The notes under the pieces were generated by a model, which worked only from the letters and a program-made list of their open reading frames with translations, searched no databases and was not told where the DNA came from. From JANQRZ01 sp965214485 (lineage in GTDB: Bacteria; Bacteroidota; Rhodothermia; Rhodothermales; JANQRZ01), in assembly GCA_965214485.1 (NCBI GenBank), contig CBDCBW010000012.1, positions 372,001 to 436,000 of the forward strand: a stretch of DNA of 64,000 nucleotides. Reading direction: 5' to 3'. The translations under genes were made by a program, and so were the position numbers. The stretch's first letter is position 1. Each line of letters begins with the position of its first letter. Shown piece after piece: positions 51,366 through 61,239 of the stretch.

Positions 51366-52929
51366 GAAAGAGACTCTCATCACGCTTGCCTACCTCGCCG
51401 CGGCTTCGCTCTTCATCATCGGGCTGAAGCGCCTCTCGTCGCCGATGACGGCGCGCGGCGGCAACCAGCTCGCCGCCGGGGGGATGCTGCTGGCGGTGGT
51501 GGCGACGCTGTTCCTCCAGCAGATTCTGAGCCCGGTCGAGATGGTGGCGGGCCTGGCGCTCGGCGGTGCGGTGGGGGCGTGGCTAGCAAGGAGCGTCGAG
51601 ATGACCAAGATGCCGGAGCTCGTCGCGGCGTTCAACGGCTTCGGCGGCGGGGCGAGCGCGCTCGTGGCGGGGGCCGAGGTGGCGCGCTACGCCGAGTGGA
51701 ACATCGACCCCGCCGCTTCGGCGCAGCCGCTGCTCCAGCCGCTGGCCTCGGGGCAGCCGCTGGCCTCGGGGCAGTCGCTGGCCTCGCTCCAGCCGCTGGC
51801 CTCGGGGCAGCCGCTCCCGACCGACGTGGCCGCCGTGCTCGATCCGTTCACGGGGGTGACCGCCTTCACGGTCGCGCTCTCGGTGCTGATCGGGGCGGTG
51901 ACGTTCTCGGGCAGCTTCGTCGCCTTCGGCAAGCTGAGCGGCAAGCTGAGCGGCAACCCGGTCTCGTTCCCCGGCCTCCGGCTGCTGTCCGTCGCAGTCG
52001 GCCTCGGCGTCGTCGCATCGACGGCGTGGGTGGTGCTCGGGGCGGCGGACTTCCCGGTCGTCGAGGACCCGGTGGTGTGGGGGCTCGCCGGGCTCACGGC
52101 GCTCGCGCTCGTGCTCGGGATCCTGCTCGTCGTCCCGATCGGCGGGGCCGACATGCCGGTGGTGGTCGCGCTGCTCAACTCGTACTCGGGCCTCGCGGCG
52201 AGCGCCGCCGGGTTCGTCCTCGACAACTACGCGCTGATCGTCAGCGGGGCGCTCGTCGGGGCGAGCGGGCTGATCCTGACGCGGATCATGTGCGACGCGA
52301 TGAACCGCTCGCTCGCGAACGTCCTCCTCGGCGGCTTCGGCGGGGGCGACGGCGCGGCGGGGTCCGGCCCGGCGATGTCCACCGAAGGGATGACGGTGAG
52401 GGAGACGACGCCCGACGACGCGGCGATCCTGATGAGCTACGCGCAGAAGGTGATCGTCGTCCCGGGCTACGGCTTGGCGGTGGCGCAGGCGCAGCACCAG
52501 GTCCGCGAGATGGCCGACCTCCTGCAGCGTGAGGGCGTCGAGGTGAAGTACGCCATCCACCCCGTCGCCGGGCGGATGCCGGGCCACATGAACGTCCTCC
52601 TCGCCGAGGCCAACGTGCCCTACGACCAGCTCTTCGACATGGACGACGTCAACGCCGACTTCGAGACCACCGACGTGGCGCTCGTCGTCGGGGCCAACGA
52701 CGTCGTCAACCCGGCGGCGCGCAGCGACCCCGGCTCGCCGATCTACGGGATGCCGATCCTGAACGTGGACCGCGCGCAGAACGTGATCGTCCTCAAGCGC
52801 TCGATGCGCCCGGGCTACGCCGGGGTTGAGAACGCGCTCTTCTACGGCGACAACACGCAGATGCTCTTCGGCGACGCGAAGGACTCCGTCTCCGAGGTCA
52901 TCTCCGAGCTCAAGGCGCTACAGTCGTAG
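51364..52929 (+). CDS. pntB: NAD(P) transhydrogenase subunit beta (membrane plus NADP-binding dIII)
   Basis: 521 aa. Membrane helices with ARGGNQLAAGGMLLAVVATL, then the dIII NADP domain with VIVVPGYGLAVAQAQHQVRE, HPVAGRMPGHMNVLLAEANV and GANDVVNPAA. Near residues 121-151 a low-complexity insert QPLASGQPLASGQSLASLQP (and on) comes from 18-bp tandem repeats. A GKLSGKLSG duplication lies nearby. The enzyme is otherwise complete. The start codon is fused to the 16-bp repeat array upstream. Confidence 0.95.
   Translation: MKETLITLAYLAAASLFIIGLKRLSSPMTARGGNQLAAGGMLLAVVATLFLQQILSPVEMVAGLALGGAVGAWLARSVEMTKMPELVAAFNGFGGGASALVAGAEVARYAEWNIDPAASAQPLLQPLASGQPLASGQSLASLQPLASGQPLPTDVAAVLDPFTGVTAFTVALSVLIGAVTFSGSFVAFGKLSGKLSGNPVSFPGLRLLSVAVGLGVVASTAWVVLGAADFPVVEDPVVWGLAGLTALALVLGILLVVPIGGADMPVVVALLNSYSGLAASAAGFVLDNYALIVSGALVGASGLILTRIMCDAMNRSLANVLLGGFGGGDGAAGSGPAMSTEGMTVRETTPDDAAILMSYAQKVIVVPGYGLAVAQAQHQVREMADLLQREGVEVKYAIHPVAGRMPGHMNVLLAEANVPYDQLFDMDDVNADFETTDVALVVGANDVVNPAARSDPGSPIYGMPILNVDRAQNVIVLKRSMRPGYAGVENALFYGDNTQMLFGDAKDSVSEVISELKALQS
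51724..51816 (+). repeat. 18-bp tandem repeat inside pntB
   Basis: About four units of CAGCCGCTGGCCTCGGGG from 51736, with partial units on both sides, encoding QPLASG repeats in a loop between membrane helices. Confidence 0.95.
51929..51952 (+). repeat. 12-bp tandem duplication inside pntB
   Basis: GGCAAGCTGAGC twice in succession, giving GKLSGKLS. Confidence 0.93.
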
Positions 52930-52970
52930 GCGCTGCAGGCGTACCCGTACTACCAGAACCCACTCGAGCG

Positions 52971-53225
52971 ATGGCTACGAACCCTCCGCCTCTCACCCGT
53001 CCCGTCTGGCAGCACCCGTTCCTCGCGCCCGGCGTGCTGGCCGCCGCCGCCCTGCTGTTCCTGCTCGTCGGCGAGGGCGCGTTCGCGTTTGCCTTCCTGC
53101 TCGCCGCGCTCGGGGCGCTGCTCTACCTGATGGGGAGCGCCCGCCGCTGGAAGGGCGCGCCGCAGGCCGGCCTCGTCGTCGCCGCCGTCGGCCTCATCAT
53201 CGCAGTCTGGGCACTCCTCGGGTGA
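52971..53225 (+). CDS. Small membrane protein
   Basis: 84 aa with hydrophobic segments at about 17-35, 37-55 and 64-83. It lies 41 bp after pntB on the same strand and may belong to the pnt operon. No family recognised. Confidence 0.68.
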   Translation: MATNPPPLTRPVWQHPFLAPGVLAAAALLFLLVGEGAFAFAFLLAALGALLYLMGSARRWKGAPQAGLVVAAVGLIIAVWALLG

Positions 53226-53302
53226 TGAGGCCGTCCTGATCGGCGGCCCGGTGCCTGCGCGTGAGCAGGCTGCGGGGCTCGGGGCATGCTGCGGGGTTCG
53301 CC

Positions 53303-53659
53303 TCAGCTTGCCTCGAAGGCGACGGGGCGGATGGTGAACGGCTGCTTCGGGCGGCGGTCCTTCACCCGGAGGTGGTCCGAGACGTGGCGGACGCCGGGGA
53401 GCGCGCCGAGGTCTGCGAGGACGGCGGCGTGCTGCTCGTGCGTCAGCACGGTGCCGTAGACCGAGACCGTGCCCTCGAAGACGTAGAAGTGGAGGCCGTC
53501 CACGTCCGCGCGCCGCAGCCGCTCGAAGGCGACGAAGACGTGGCTGGCGATGCGCCGGTCGTGCTCCGTCTGCTTCTGGCGCGTCCGCAGCGTGGCGAGG
53601 ACGGCCTGGGCGTCGGCCACGCGAGCAACGGTCGAACGGATGGGGGCGGGGAAGGGCAT
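53303..53659 (-). CDS. BON-domain protein
   Basis: 118 aa. ASHVFVAFERLRRADVDG, LHFYVFEGTVSVYGTVL, and ADLGALPGVRHVSDHLRV follow the BON pattern of a helix, then a G-xVxxxGxV strand, then a helix and VxxV strand. BON domains bind phospholipid or envelope components. No signal peptide is seen, so a cytoplasmic or membrane-peripheral place is likely. It is downstream of lptD on the same strand but 315 bp away, with its own -7-like TATCTTCC. Confidence 0.8.
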   Translation of the reverse strand: MPFPAPIRSTVARVADAQAVLATLRTRQKQTEHDRRIASHVFVAFERLRRADVDGLHFYVFEGTVSVYGTVLTHEQHAAVLADLGALPGVRHVSDHLRVKDRRPKQPFTIRPVAFEAS

Positions 53660-53974
53660 GGTGGGGGACGGACAAAGGATGTGCCGGGCGGTGGTGGGGG
53701 GCGGCCCGGCGGGCGCGGAAGATAGCTACGCGCGGCGAGAGCGCGACGGGGAGAGAAAAAACGCGCACCCACCCCGAATCGCCGCCGCCCGAGGGTTTAC
53801 ATCTCTACTCTGTCGCGTTACCGAACCACCCCGCCGGAGCAAAGGGAGTGGGGAGAGTGGAATAGAACCCGGAACGATACCGAGCGCTCCGCGCCGACGC
53901 TCATTCGCTCCATTCCCCCCACGCCTTCAAACCCCCTTCCCCCCCTTCCCGCCACGCCGCTTCAACCCCGCTCC
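53660..53974. other. Spacer between lptD and the BON gene
   Basis: 315 bp without a gene. Contains the -7-like element noted separately and purine-rich direct repeats (GAAGGGGG-type) near 53930-53960. Confidence 0.5.
53718..53725 (-). promoter_or_regulatory. Putative -7 element for the BON gene
   Basis: The minus strand reads TATCTTCC, 58 bp before the start. Confidence 0.3.
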
Positions 53975-56737
53975 TCACAGGCCGCCGGCGAGGTCGAAGC
54001 GCCCGCGCACGTCCCGCTTCGGCGCGTCGAAGCGGAGCAGGTCGGCGAGCTGGCCGCTCTTGACGTAGACCGAGAAGCCGAACGACTTGAAGTCGCCGAA
54101 GGGAATCCAGTTGAAGCTCATCTCCCAGCAGTGCAGGTCGCGGAGGATCGAGAGCTGGGTGGTGGTGATCTCCTTCTCCTCGAAGTCGTAGCCGCTGCGC
54201 CCGGCGATCTTCCACGTCGGCGTCAGGCTGAGGTCGAACTGCGTGCCGAGGGTCCGGCGGACCTGGTTCTCCCGCCCCGGCACGGCGGTGTCGCTGTAGT
54301 TGAAGTCGAGCGAGAGCGACCACGGCACGGCGAAGTCGACGTAGGCGAGGTCGCGCCGGCGGTAGTCGTAGGGCAAGAGGCCGTAGGCGGCGGCGGGGTC
54401 GGGGAGGAGGTCGGGGTAGACCGGCACCCGGCGCGGCGGGCGCGGCGTCGCACCGCGCCGAGTCGGGGCGCGCAGCGTGGTGCGCGCGGCGAAGGTGAGC
54501 GAGAGGAACCGGAGCAGCCCGCCGGTCTCCTCGAGCTGCAGCCGGTTCGTCTGGCGGCCCTGCGCGCCCAGCGCGTAGGGCGAGTACCGCGCCGTGAGGT
54601 TGAGCGAGAGCAGCCGCCCGATCTGGGACCGCGCCGAGACGTTGACCGGCGCGAGGCGCAGCGAGTCCGCCGCGATGTTGTAGTTCGAGTTGAGGTCGAG
54701 CGAGAGGAGCTGGAGGGCCCGGCGCTGGACCTCGCCCGTGGAGTCGGTCCGGGCGATGCGGGTCTGGAAGACGTTGCTCACGCGGAACGAGAGCGCCTGC
54801 GTCTCGCGGGCGCTGATGCCGCTCACGATGGGGTACTCGGTCACCTGCCCCGCCGAGTCGGCGTAGCTGCGGAAGTAGTCGAAGGGCGACTTCGAGTAGT
54901 CCGGCGAGTAGGTGTAGCCCAGCGTCGGGCGGACGATGTGCCGGAGGCCGTCGAGCGCGCCGACCCTCACGGGGAACGTCCCGAAGAACTCGCTCCGCGC
55001 TGTCAGCCCGCCGCTGATCTGGCGGACGGCGGTGAAGCCGTCCTCCTGGATCCGCTGAACCCGCCCGAGGCTGTCGAGCACGGCCACGCCCCCCGCGTCC
55101 GTGACGACGCGCTCGGAGCGCGGGTACCAGTCCTCCTCGTACTGCACGTTGGGCGTGAGGTTGAGGTTGACGCGCGCGAGCGTAAAGGTGGCGTTGACCG
55201 GGACCGAGTGGGAGGCTACGGCGTCGAAGCGCTCGGTCTCGCCGGTGGCGGCGACGAAGGCGTCGTAGTCGACCAGCCCGTCGAGCCACCCTACCCCGGC
55301 GCTGCCGGCGCGCGCGGTGTCGGGGGCGAAGCGGTAGGTGTTGCGGAGCGTGCTGGAGTACGAGTAGCCGACCCGCTCGTACCACCGCTGGCTCTGGGCG
55401 CTCGTCCCGGCGCGGCGGAGCGGGAAGCGCTGGCTCTGGTTGAACGACAGGTTGGGGAAGGTGAGGTCGGCCTGCCCGGTGGTGAGGTTCTGGCTCTGGC
55501 GGAGGTCGACGGAGAGCGAGCGCCCAGCGCGCCGCCAGGACTTGGTGAAGCGGACGGACGACTGGGTGGTCTGGGTCACGCGGTCGTCGAAGTCGTCGGA
55601 GACGGCGCGGAGGTAGCCGGTCGAGGCGAGGTTGACGCTGCCGTTGAGGCTGCCGGTGTTGCTCCAGAGCTGCTGCTGGTGCTGCCACCCGATGCGGGTG
55701 TTGGTCTGGACGCCGCCGTCCGGGTCCTGGCGCTCGCCCCGGCGGAGCCTGGAGTAGGCGACGTTGAGGGTGCCGTTGAAGGCGTAGCGCTTGGCGTAGC
55801 GGTAGCTCGGGTTGACCTCGAAGCTGCCCTTGGTCCAAAGCGCCCCGCGCACGGTGGCGTCCATGTAGTCCGAGACCGCCCAGTACCAGCCCAGCCCGCG
55901 GAGGTAGAACCCGAGCTGCGGGTCCTCGCCGTAGGTCGGCGGGAGCGGCCCGCTCCGCCGGCCCTCGGCAGCGGGGAAGAACCCGAACGGGAGCCACAGC
56001 GGCGTCGGGATGCCGAGGAGGTAGAGCCGGGCCGGGCCGGTGTAGACCCACTCGCCGTCGACGATTTTCATCTTGCCCGCGCGCAGGCCGTAGTGCGGGT
56101 GCTCCGGCAGGTCGCACGTCGTGTAGGTCGCGTCCTGGGCGTAGACCACGTTCGGCCCGGCCTGCTTGACGACGCCGCCGAGGAGGTAGCCGTCCTCGAT
56201 CGCCGTCCGCGCGCCGACGACGCGCCCGCGCTGCGTCGAGAGGTTGTAGGCCAGTTCGCGGCCCGAGAAGCCCTCGGCCCCGCGTTCGAACTGCGGCGTG
56301 CCCACCGGCTCGCCGAGCGAGTCCGTCACGGCCTCGTCCGGCGACGGCCCGCGCGCGCGCAGCTCCTCGCGCCCGAACAAAAGGTCGATCTCGGCGGCGG
56401 TGAGCGTGGCCTCGTCGTAGCCCACCTCCGCGGTGCCGAAGAGCGTGCCGAGGTCCCCGGTGCCCGACCCGTCGGCCGCGTCCGCGAAGACGATGACGAG
56501 GGAGTCCGACGCGGAGAAGGTCACGGGTCGCTCCAGCCCGTCGGAGCCGGCGCGGCGCGGCGCGGCATCGCTGCCGGGCCTGCCCCCGAGCGAATCGGCC
56601 CCGAGCGAGTCGATCCCGAGCGAGTCCGGCGGGAGGGTGGGGGGCACCCCGAGCGTGTCGGCTCCCTGCGCGGACGCCGAGCCTGCGCTGAACAGCGCTG
56701 CAAGAATGGCTACGGCAAGAAGGCCCTGCGTGCTCAC
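53975..56737 (-). CDS. lptD: LPS-assembly protein LptD
   Basis: 920 aa outer-membrane beta-barrel that inserts LPS into the outer leaflet with LptE. A signal peptide (1-23) and a Ser/Leu/Gly-Asp low-complexity stretch precede the OstA jellyroll (about 85-250; GTAEVGYDEATLTAAEIDLL, CDLPEHPHYGLRAGKMKIVD, PTPLWLPFGFFP). A long C-terminal barrel follows, ending in a strand with FGFSVYVKS. It lies 179 bp after the ROK gene, with a palindromic unit between. Its presence implies an LPS-bearing outer membrane. Confidence 0.9.
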   Translation of the reverse strand: MSTQGLLAVAILAALFSAGSASAQGADTLGVPPTLPPDSLGIDSLGADSLGGRPGSDAAPRRAGSDGLERPVTFSASDSLVIVFADAADGSGTGDLGTLFGTAEVGYDEATLTAAEIDLLFGREELRARGPSPDEAVTDSLGEPVGTPQFERGAEGFSGRELAYNLSTQRGRVVGARTAIEDGYLLGGVVKQAGPNVVYAQDATYTTCDLPEHPHYGLRAGKMKIVDGEWVYTGPARLYLLGIPTPLWLPFGFFPAAEGRRSGPLPPTYGEDPQLGFYLRGLGWYWAVSDYMDATVRGALWTKGSFEVNPSYRYAKRYAFNGTLNVAYSRLRRGERQDPDGGVQTNTRIGWQHQQQLWSNTGSLNGSVNLASTGYLRAVSDDFDDRVTQTTQSSVRFTKSWRRAGRSLSVDLRQSQNLTTGQADLTFPNLSFNQSQRFPLRRAGTSAQSQRWYERVGYSYSSTLRNTYRFAPDTARAGSAGVGWLDGLVDYDAFVAATGETERFDAVASHSVPVNATFTLARVNLNLTPNVQYEEDWYPRSERVVTDAGGVAVLDSLGRVQRIQEDGFTAVRQISGGLTARSEFFGTFPVRVGALDGLRHIVRPTLGYTYSPDYSKSPFDYFRSYADSAGQVTEYPIVSGISARETQALSFRVSNVFQTRIARTDSTGEVQRRALQLLSLDLNSNYNIAADSLRLAPVNVSARSQIGRLLSLNLTARYSPYALGAQGRQTNRLQLEETGGLLRFLSLTFAARTTLRAPTRRGATPRPPRRVPVYPDLLPDPAAAYGLLPYDYRRRDLAYVDFAVPWSLSLDFNYSDTAVPGRENQVRRTLGTQFDLSLTPTWKIAGRSGYDFEEKEITTTQLSILRDLHCWEMSFNWIPFGDFKSFGFSVYVKSGQLADLLRFDAPKRDVRGRFDLAGGL

Positions 56738-56769
56738 GAACGTCTCGGTCTGTTTCTACTCCCGAAGTA

Positions 56770-56840
56770 GTCATCCCGGACCCCGATCCGGGACCCACCG
56801 GCTAGCAGTCCCTGTGGGTCCCCGCCTACGCGGGAATGAC
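56770..56840. repeat. 71-bp palindromic repeat with GTCAT/ATGAC ends
   Basis: Starts GTCATCCCGG and ends CGGGAATGAC. Inside are CCCGGACCCCGATCCGGG and GTCCCCGCCTACGCGGG. This is the widespread MITE/REP-like GTCATTCCCG pattern found between bacterial genes. A shorter relative, GTCCCCGCACAGGCGGGGAC, is at about 58420-58440. Confidence 0.75.
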
Positions 56841-56916
56841 GTGCAAAGAGGTTGGTTGGCGTCTCACCCTCGTTTCTCATCTCAACGCCGAAACCGTTCT
56901 ACTTCGTGCCGGGCGC

Positions 56917-57906
56917 TCACGCGCTGATCTCGGCTTCGGCCTTCTCGAAGGCGAGCCGTGCCGCGCCGAGCACGCCGACCTCGTTGCCGCGCGTCTCGCG
57001 CACGAGCTCGAGGCCGTCCGAGAGGCTGGGCATGACGGCCCCGCGCAGCGCCACCCGCGCCGGCCCGAGGAGATAGTCTCCCGCCGCCGAGACCCCACCG
57101 CCGACGACGAGCTTGCGGATGTCGAGCAGGTTGACGACCGAGGCGAGCGCGACGCCGAGCTTGTGCCCGGCCCACGCGAGGACCTCGCGCGCCGGCTCGT
57201 CGCCCTGCTCGGCGGCCTGGTGGAGCATCTTCGGCGACAGGCGTGCGAGGTCGCGCCCGGCCCACTCGTGGAGGACGCTCGGGCGGGCGTGGAGCTGGTA
57301 GCGGGCGTGGTGCGAGAGGTAGTGCAGCCCCAGGTACGCCTCGGCGGCCCCGGCGACGCCGCTGCGGGCGTACGGCCCTTCGTAGTCGATCGACAGGTGG
57401 CCGAGCTCGCCCGCGCCGCCGCTCACGCCGCGGAACAGCTTCTTCTCGTGGATGATGGCCCCGCCGACCCCCGTGCCGAGCGTGACCATAACGAACGAGT
57501 CGAAGTCCCGCCCCGCGCCCCAGAAGGCCGAGCCGAGCCCGGCGCAGTTCGCGTCGTTCTCGACGATGACCGGGCCGGCGGCGTCCCCGGCGGCGTCCCC
57601 AGCGAGGGCCTCGGCGAGGTTGACCTCGTCCCACGCCGCGAAGTTGGGCGGTTTGGCGACCGTCGTCTGGTCGAGCGACACCTTGCCCGGCGCGCCGATC
57701 CCGACGCCGCACACCTCGGCCCCGTCGGGGCGGTCGCGGAGGACCTGCTCCAGCGCGCTCCCGATGCGCCCGATGACGTGCTCCGGCCCCCGGCCCGCCT
57801 GGGTGCGGACGCGCGCGTCGCACAGGATCGTCCCGTCGGCCCCGACGAGGCCCGCCTTGATGTTCGTCCCGCCGAGGTCTATGCCGACGGCGACCTGCTG
57901 TGGCAT
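56917..57906 (-). CDS. ROK-family sugar kinase (glucokinase-like)
   Basis: 329 aa. VGIDLGGTNIKAGLV is the phosphate 1 motif, VENDANCAGLGSAFWGAG the catalytic Asp region, TLGTGVGGAIIHEKKLFRG phosphate 2, and GELGHLSID the His motif of ROK kinases. The usual CxCGxxGCxE zinc site is absent; YEGPYARSGVAGAAEAYLG stands in its place without any Cys. A 12-bp tandem duplication adds an AGDAAGDAAG loop at about 103-112. Glucose or N-acetyl-hexosamine is a likely substrate; specificity is unclear. Confidence 0.9.
   Translation of the reverse strand: MPQQVAVGIDLGGTNIKAGLVGADGTILCDARVRTQAGRGPEHVIGRIGSALEQVLRDRPDGAEVCGVGIGAPGKVSLDQTTVAKPPNFAAWDEVNLAEALAGDAAGDAAGPVIVENDANCAGLGSAFWGAGRDFDSFVMVTLGTGVGGAIIHEKKLFRGVSGGAGELGHLSIDYEGPYARSGVAGAAEAYLGLHYLSHHARYQLHARPSVLHEWAGRDLARLSPKMLHQAAEQGDEPAREVLAWAGHKLGVALASVVNLLDIRKLVVGGGVSAAGDYLLGPARVALRGAVMPSLSDGLELVRETRGNEVGVLGAARLAFEKAEAEISA
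57575..57598 (-). repeat. 12-bp tandem duplication in the ROK gene
   Basis: CCGGCGGCGTCC twice in succession, encoding the AGDAAGDA loop. Confidence 0.92.
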
Positions 57907-57974
57907 GAGGAGGGGAGGGCAGAAGGTGGGGGGTAGGAGGTAGAGGAGGGAGGCCGGGAAGCCCTTGTCATTCT

Positions 57975-58307
57975 CTAGTCTCTGTCCTCTAGGTCCTTAG
58001 CCGGATGGACTTCCTCGACCGGATAAACCGTCTCGCCGGGGCGGCGCATCCCGTACTGCTCGCGCGCCACGCGCTCGATGACCTCGTCCGACAGCCCCGC
58101 GTCGAGGCTATACTGGAGGCCCTCGATCTCCGTCTGGAGCCGGTCCCGCTGGGCCGCGAGCGCCTCGGCCTCGGCGCGGTACTCGAGGCGCTGGACGAGG
58201 CTGTGGCTGTCGAAGAACGCGAACCACCCGGCGGCCACCGCGAGGCCGCCTAGCAGCAGCCACCGCCGGAGGCGCGGACGGGCGCGGGACTGGGTGCGCT
58301 TCGGCAT
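57975..58307 (-). CDS. FtsB/DivIC-like septum formation initiator
   Basis: 110 aa from the ATG at 58305-58307. A short basic N-terminus, one transmembrane helix (about 15-33), a coiled coil (about 40-70; EYRAEAEALAAQRDRLQTEI), then IERVAREQYGMRRPGETVYP, the conserved FtsB/DivIC end. It works in the FtsQLB-type divisome complex. The gene order eno-ftsB is conserved in many bacteria. Confidence 0.9.
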   Translation of the reverse strand: MPKRTQSRARPRLRRWLLLGGLAVAAGWFAFFDSHSLVQRLEYRAEAEALAAQRDRLQTEIEGLQYSLDAGLSDEVIERVAREQYGMRRPGETVYPVEEVHPAKDLEDRD

Positions 58308-58316
58308 CGAGACGTT

Positions 58317-58354
58317 GAAAGGATGGAACAACCCGGAAAGGATGGAACAACCCA
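58317..58354. repeat. 19-bp tandem repeat before the ftsB-like gene
   Basis: GAAAGGATGGAACAACCC plus one base, twice in succession, starting 10 bp upstream of the ATG on the coding strand. Could be an operator or a chance duplication. Confidence 0.85.
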
Positions 58355-58473
58355 GACTGTAGGCCCTGCTCGCGCCGGCGGGCCTCCACCGGGCTGTCAC
58401 CGGGCCGTCGAGGCTCCGGGTCCCCGCACAGGCGGGGACGACCTCGCAAGGTAAGGCGTGGGAGCCCTCGACG

Positions 58474-59775
<1,302 letters not shown>

Positions 59776-60073
59776 AAAGTTCAGGAGGACGGGAGACGGA
59801 GGAGGCTTTCGCTGCCGGAGTCGGCGGGCCGTCGGAGACGGCAATCCGTCACGGGCCGCTTCAGCGAGGTGGGGCCGCTTTCGGCGAGGTGGGGCGCTTG
59901 AAGCTACGACAACCACCGGTTGTGCGGCTTGCCCGGGCCGATTGCCCGGGCCGATCTCGCGGCGGTATCGTTTGGCGGACCCGTTGCCTTCGGCGCGCGT
60001 AGGCCCGATGCTCGGCCACTCCTCCGCACGCTCGGCTACTCCTCCGCACTTCGCTCACCAACCTTTCGACTCC
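59776..60073. promoter_or_regulatory. Divergent spacer between eno and tdh
   Basis: 298 bp. Holds the palindrome ACAACC-ACC-GGTTGT (59909-59923), the 13-bp tandem repeat TTGCCCGGGCCGA (59929-59954), and near-repeats of CGAGGTGGGG (59857-59895) and ACTCCTCCGCAC (about 60018-60050). Candidate regulatory region; no gene. Confidence 0.45.
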
Positions 60074-61027
60074 GTGGGTACGATCCTCGTTACGGGAGCC
60101 CGAGGGCAGATCGGCAGCGACCTCGTGGCGGAGCTCCGCCGCCGCCACGGCCGCGCCGCCGTCCTCGAAACCGACCTGCACCCGCTCCCCAACGGCGGCG
60201 ACGCGCTCTACGAACCGCTCGACGTGCAGGACCACAGCCGGCTCGACGCGCTCGTCCGCGCGCACGAGGTCGACACCGTGTACCACCTCGCGAGCCTCCT
60301 CTCGGCGACGGGCGAGCAGCGCCCCGACCTGGCGTGGGCGGTCAACGTCGAGGGCCTGCGCAACGTCCTCGACGTGGCGCGCACCCACGGCCTCCGCCTC
60401 TTCTGGCCGTCGTCGATCGCGGCCTTCGGCCCGGCGACGCCGCGCGAGAACACCCCGCAGGCGGGACCGCTCGACCCGGTGACGATGTACGGCGCGACGA
60501 AGGTCACCGGCGAGCTCCTCTGCCGCTACGCGTTTCTGCACGACGGCCTCGACGTGCGGAGCCTCCGCTACCCCGGCCTCATCAGCCACGCCGCCAAGCC
60601 CGGCGGCGGCACCACCGACTACGCCGTCGAGATTTTCTACGCCGCACTCGAGGGCACTTCCTACACGTGCTTCCTCCGCCCGGAGACGCGGCTCCCGATG
60701 ATGTACATGCCCGACGCCGTCCGCGCCACCCTGAGCCTGATGGACGCCGACGCCGAGGCCCTCTCGGTCCGCACTTCGTACAACATCACCGCCCTCAGCT
60801 TCTCCGCCGAAGAGCTAGCCACCGCCCTCCAGCGGCGCTTCCCCGACTTCGCCGTCACCTACGACCCCGACTTCCGCCAAGCCATCGCCGACTCGTGGCC
60901 CGCCTCAATCGACGACGGCCAGGCCCGCGCCGACTGGGGCTGGCAGCCCGCCTACGACCTCGGCCGGATGGTGGACGACATGGTCGAGCACCTCGCCGCG
61001 AAGCTCAAAGTCGCCGAGGGCTCGTAA
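60074..61027 (+). CDS. L-threonine 3-dehydrogenase, SDR (epimerase-like) type
   Basis: 317 aa from the GTG at 60074. Oxidises threonine to 2-amino-3-ketobutyrate with NAD. ILVTGARGQIGSDL is the Rossmann Gly motif, LFWPSSIAAFGP holds the catalytic Ser, and YGATKVTGE the Tyr-x3-Lys. RSLRYPGLISHAAKPGGGTT, DYAVEIFY and PDFRQAIADSWPASIDD are diagnostic of the Bacteroidetes/Flavobacterium-type enzyme, distinct from the zinc-dependent Tdh. The next plus-strand gene is the partner kbl, which supports the assignment. Confidence 0.94.
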   Translation: MGTILVTGARGQIGSDLVAELRRRHGRAAVLETDLHPLPNGGDALYEPLDVQDHSRLDALVRAHEVDTVYHLASLLSATGEQRPDLAWAVNVEGLRNVLDVARTHGLRLFWPSSIAAFGPATPRENTPQAGPLDPVTMYGATKVTGELLCRYAFLHDGLDVRSLRYPGLISHAAKPGGGTTDYAVEIFYAALEGTSYTCFLRPETRLPMMYMPDAVRATLSLMDADAEALSVRTSYNITALSFSAEELATALQRRFPDFAVTYDPDFRQAIADSWPASIDDGQARADWGWQPAYDLGRMVDDMVEHLAAKLKVAEGS

Positions 61028-61071
61028 AGAACCTGTCCACCCGTACCAACCTGTCTGAGAACGCAACTGGG

Positions 61072-61192
61072 GTCATTTCGACGAACGATGCGAGGAGGAG
61101 TCTCCCCCGATCGTCCGGCACTACCTCGGAGTGGGAGACCTCTCGCTGCGCTCGAAGAGACACACTCGAAATAGTGACACACTCGGAATGAC
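61072..61192. repeat. Palindromic intergenic repeat with GTCAT/ATGAC ends
   Basis: Begins GTCATTTCGACGAACG and ends ACTCGGAATGAC, with an inner GTCTCCC...GGGAGAC stem and a duplicated GACACACTCGAAAT / GACACACTCGGAAT near its right end. It is in the tdh-kbl spacer and is typical of the small intergenic palindromes of Bacteroidetes genomes. Confidence 0.7.
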
Positions 61193-61239
61193 GAAGTAGG
61201 CCTTTTCGGATAAGACCCCACTCGCTCTCACCGCCGCCC

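Noticed and set aside
54131..56770. 879-codon open frame opposite lptD
   Set aside because: Antisense shadow caused by codon bias; no domain pattern, while the lptD frame has signal peptide and OstA motifs.
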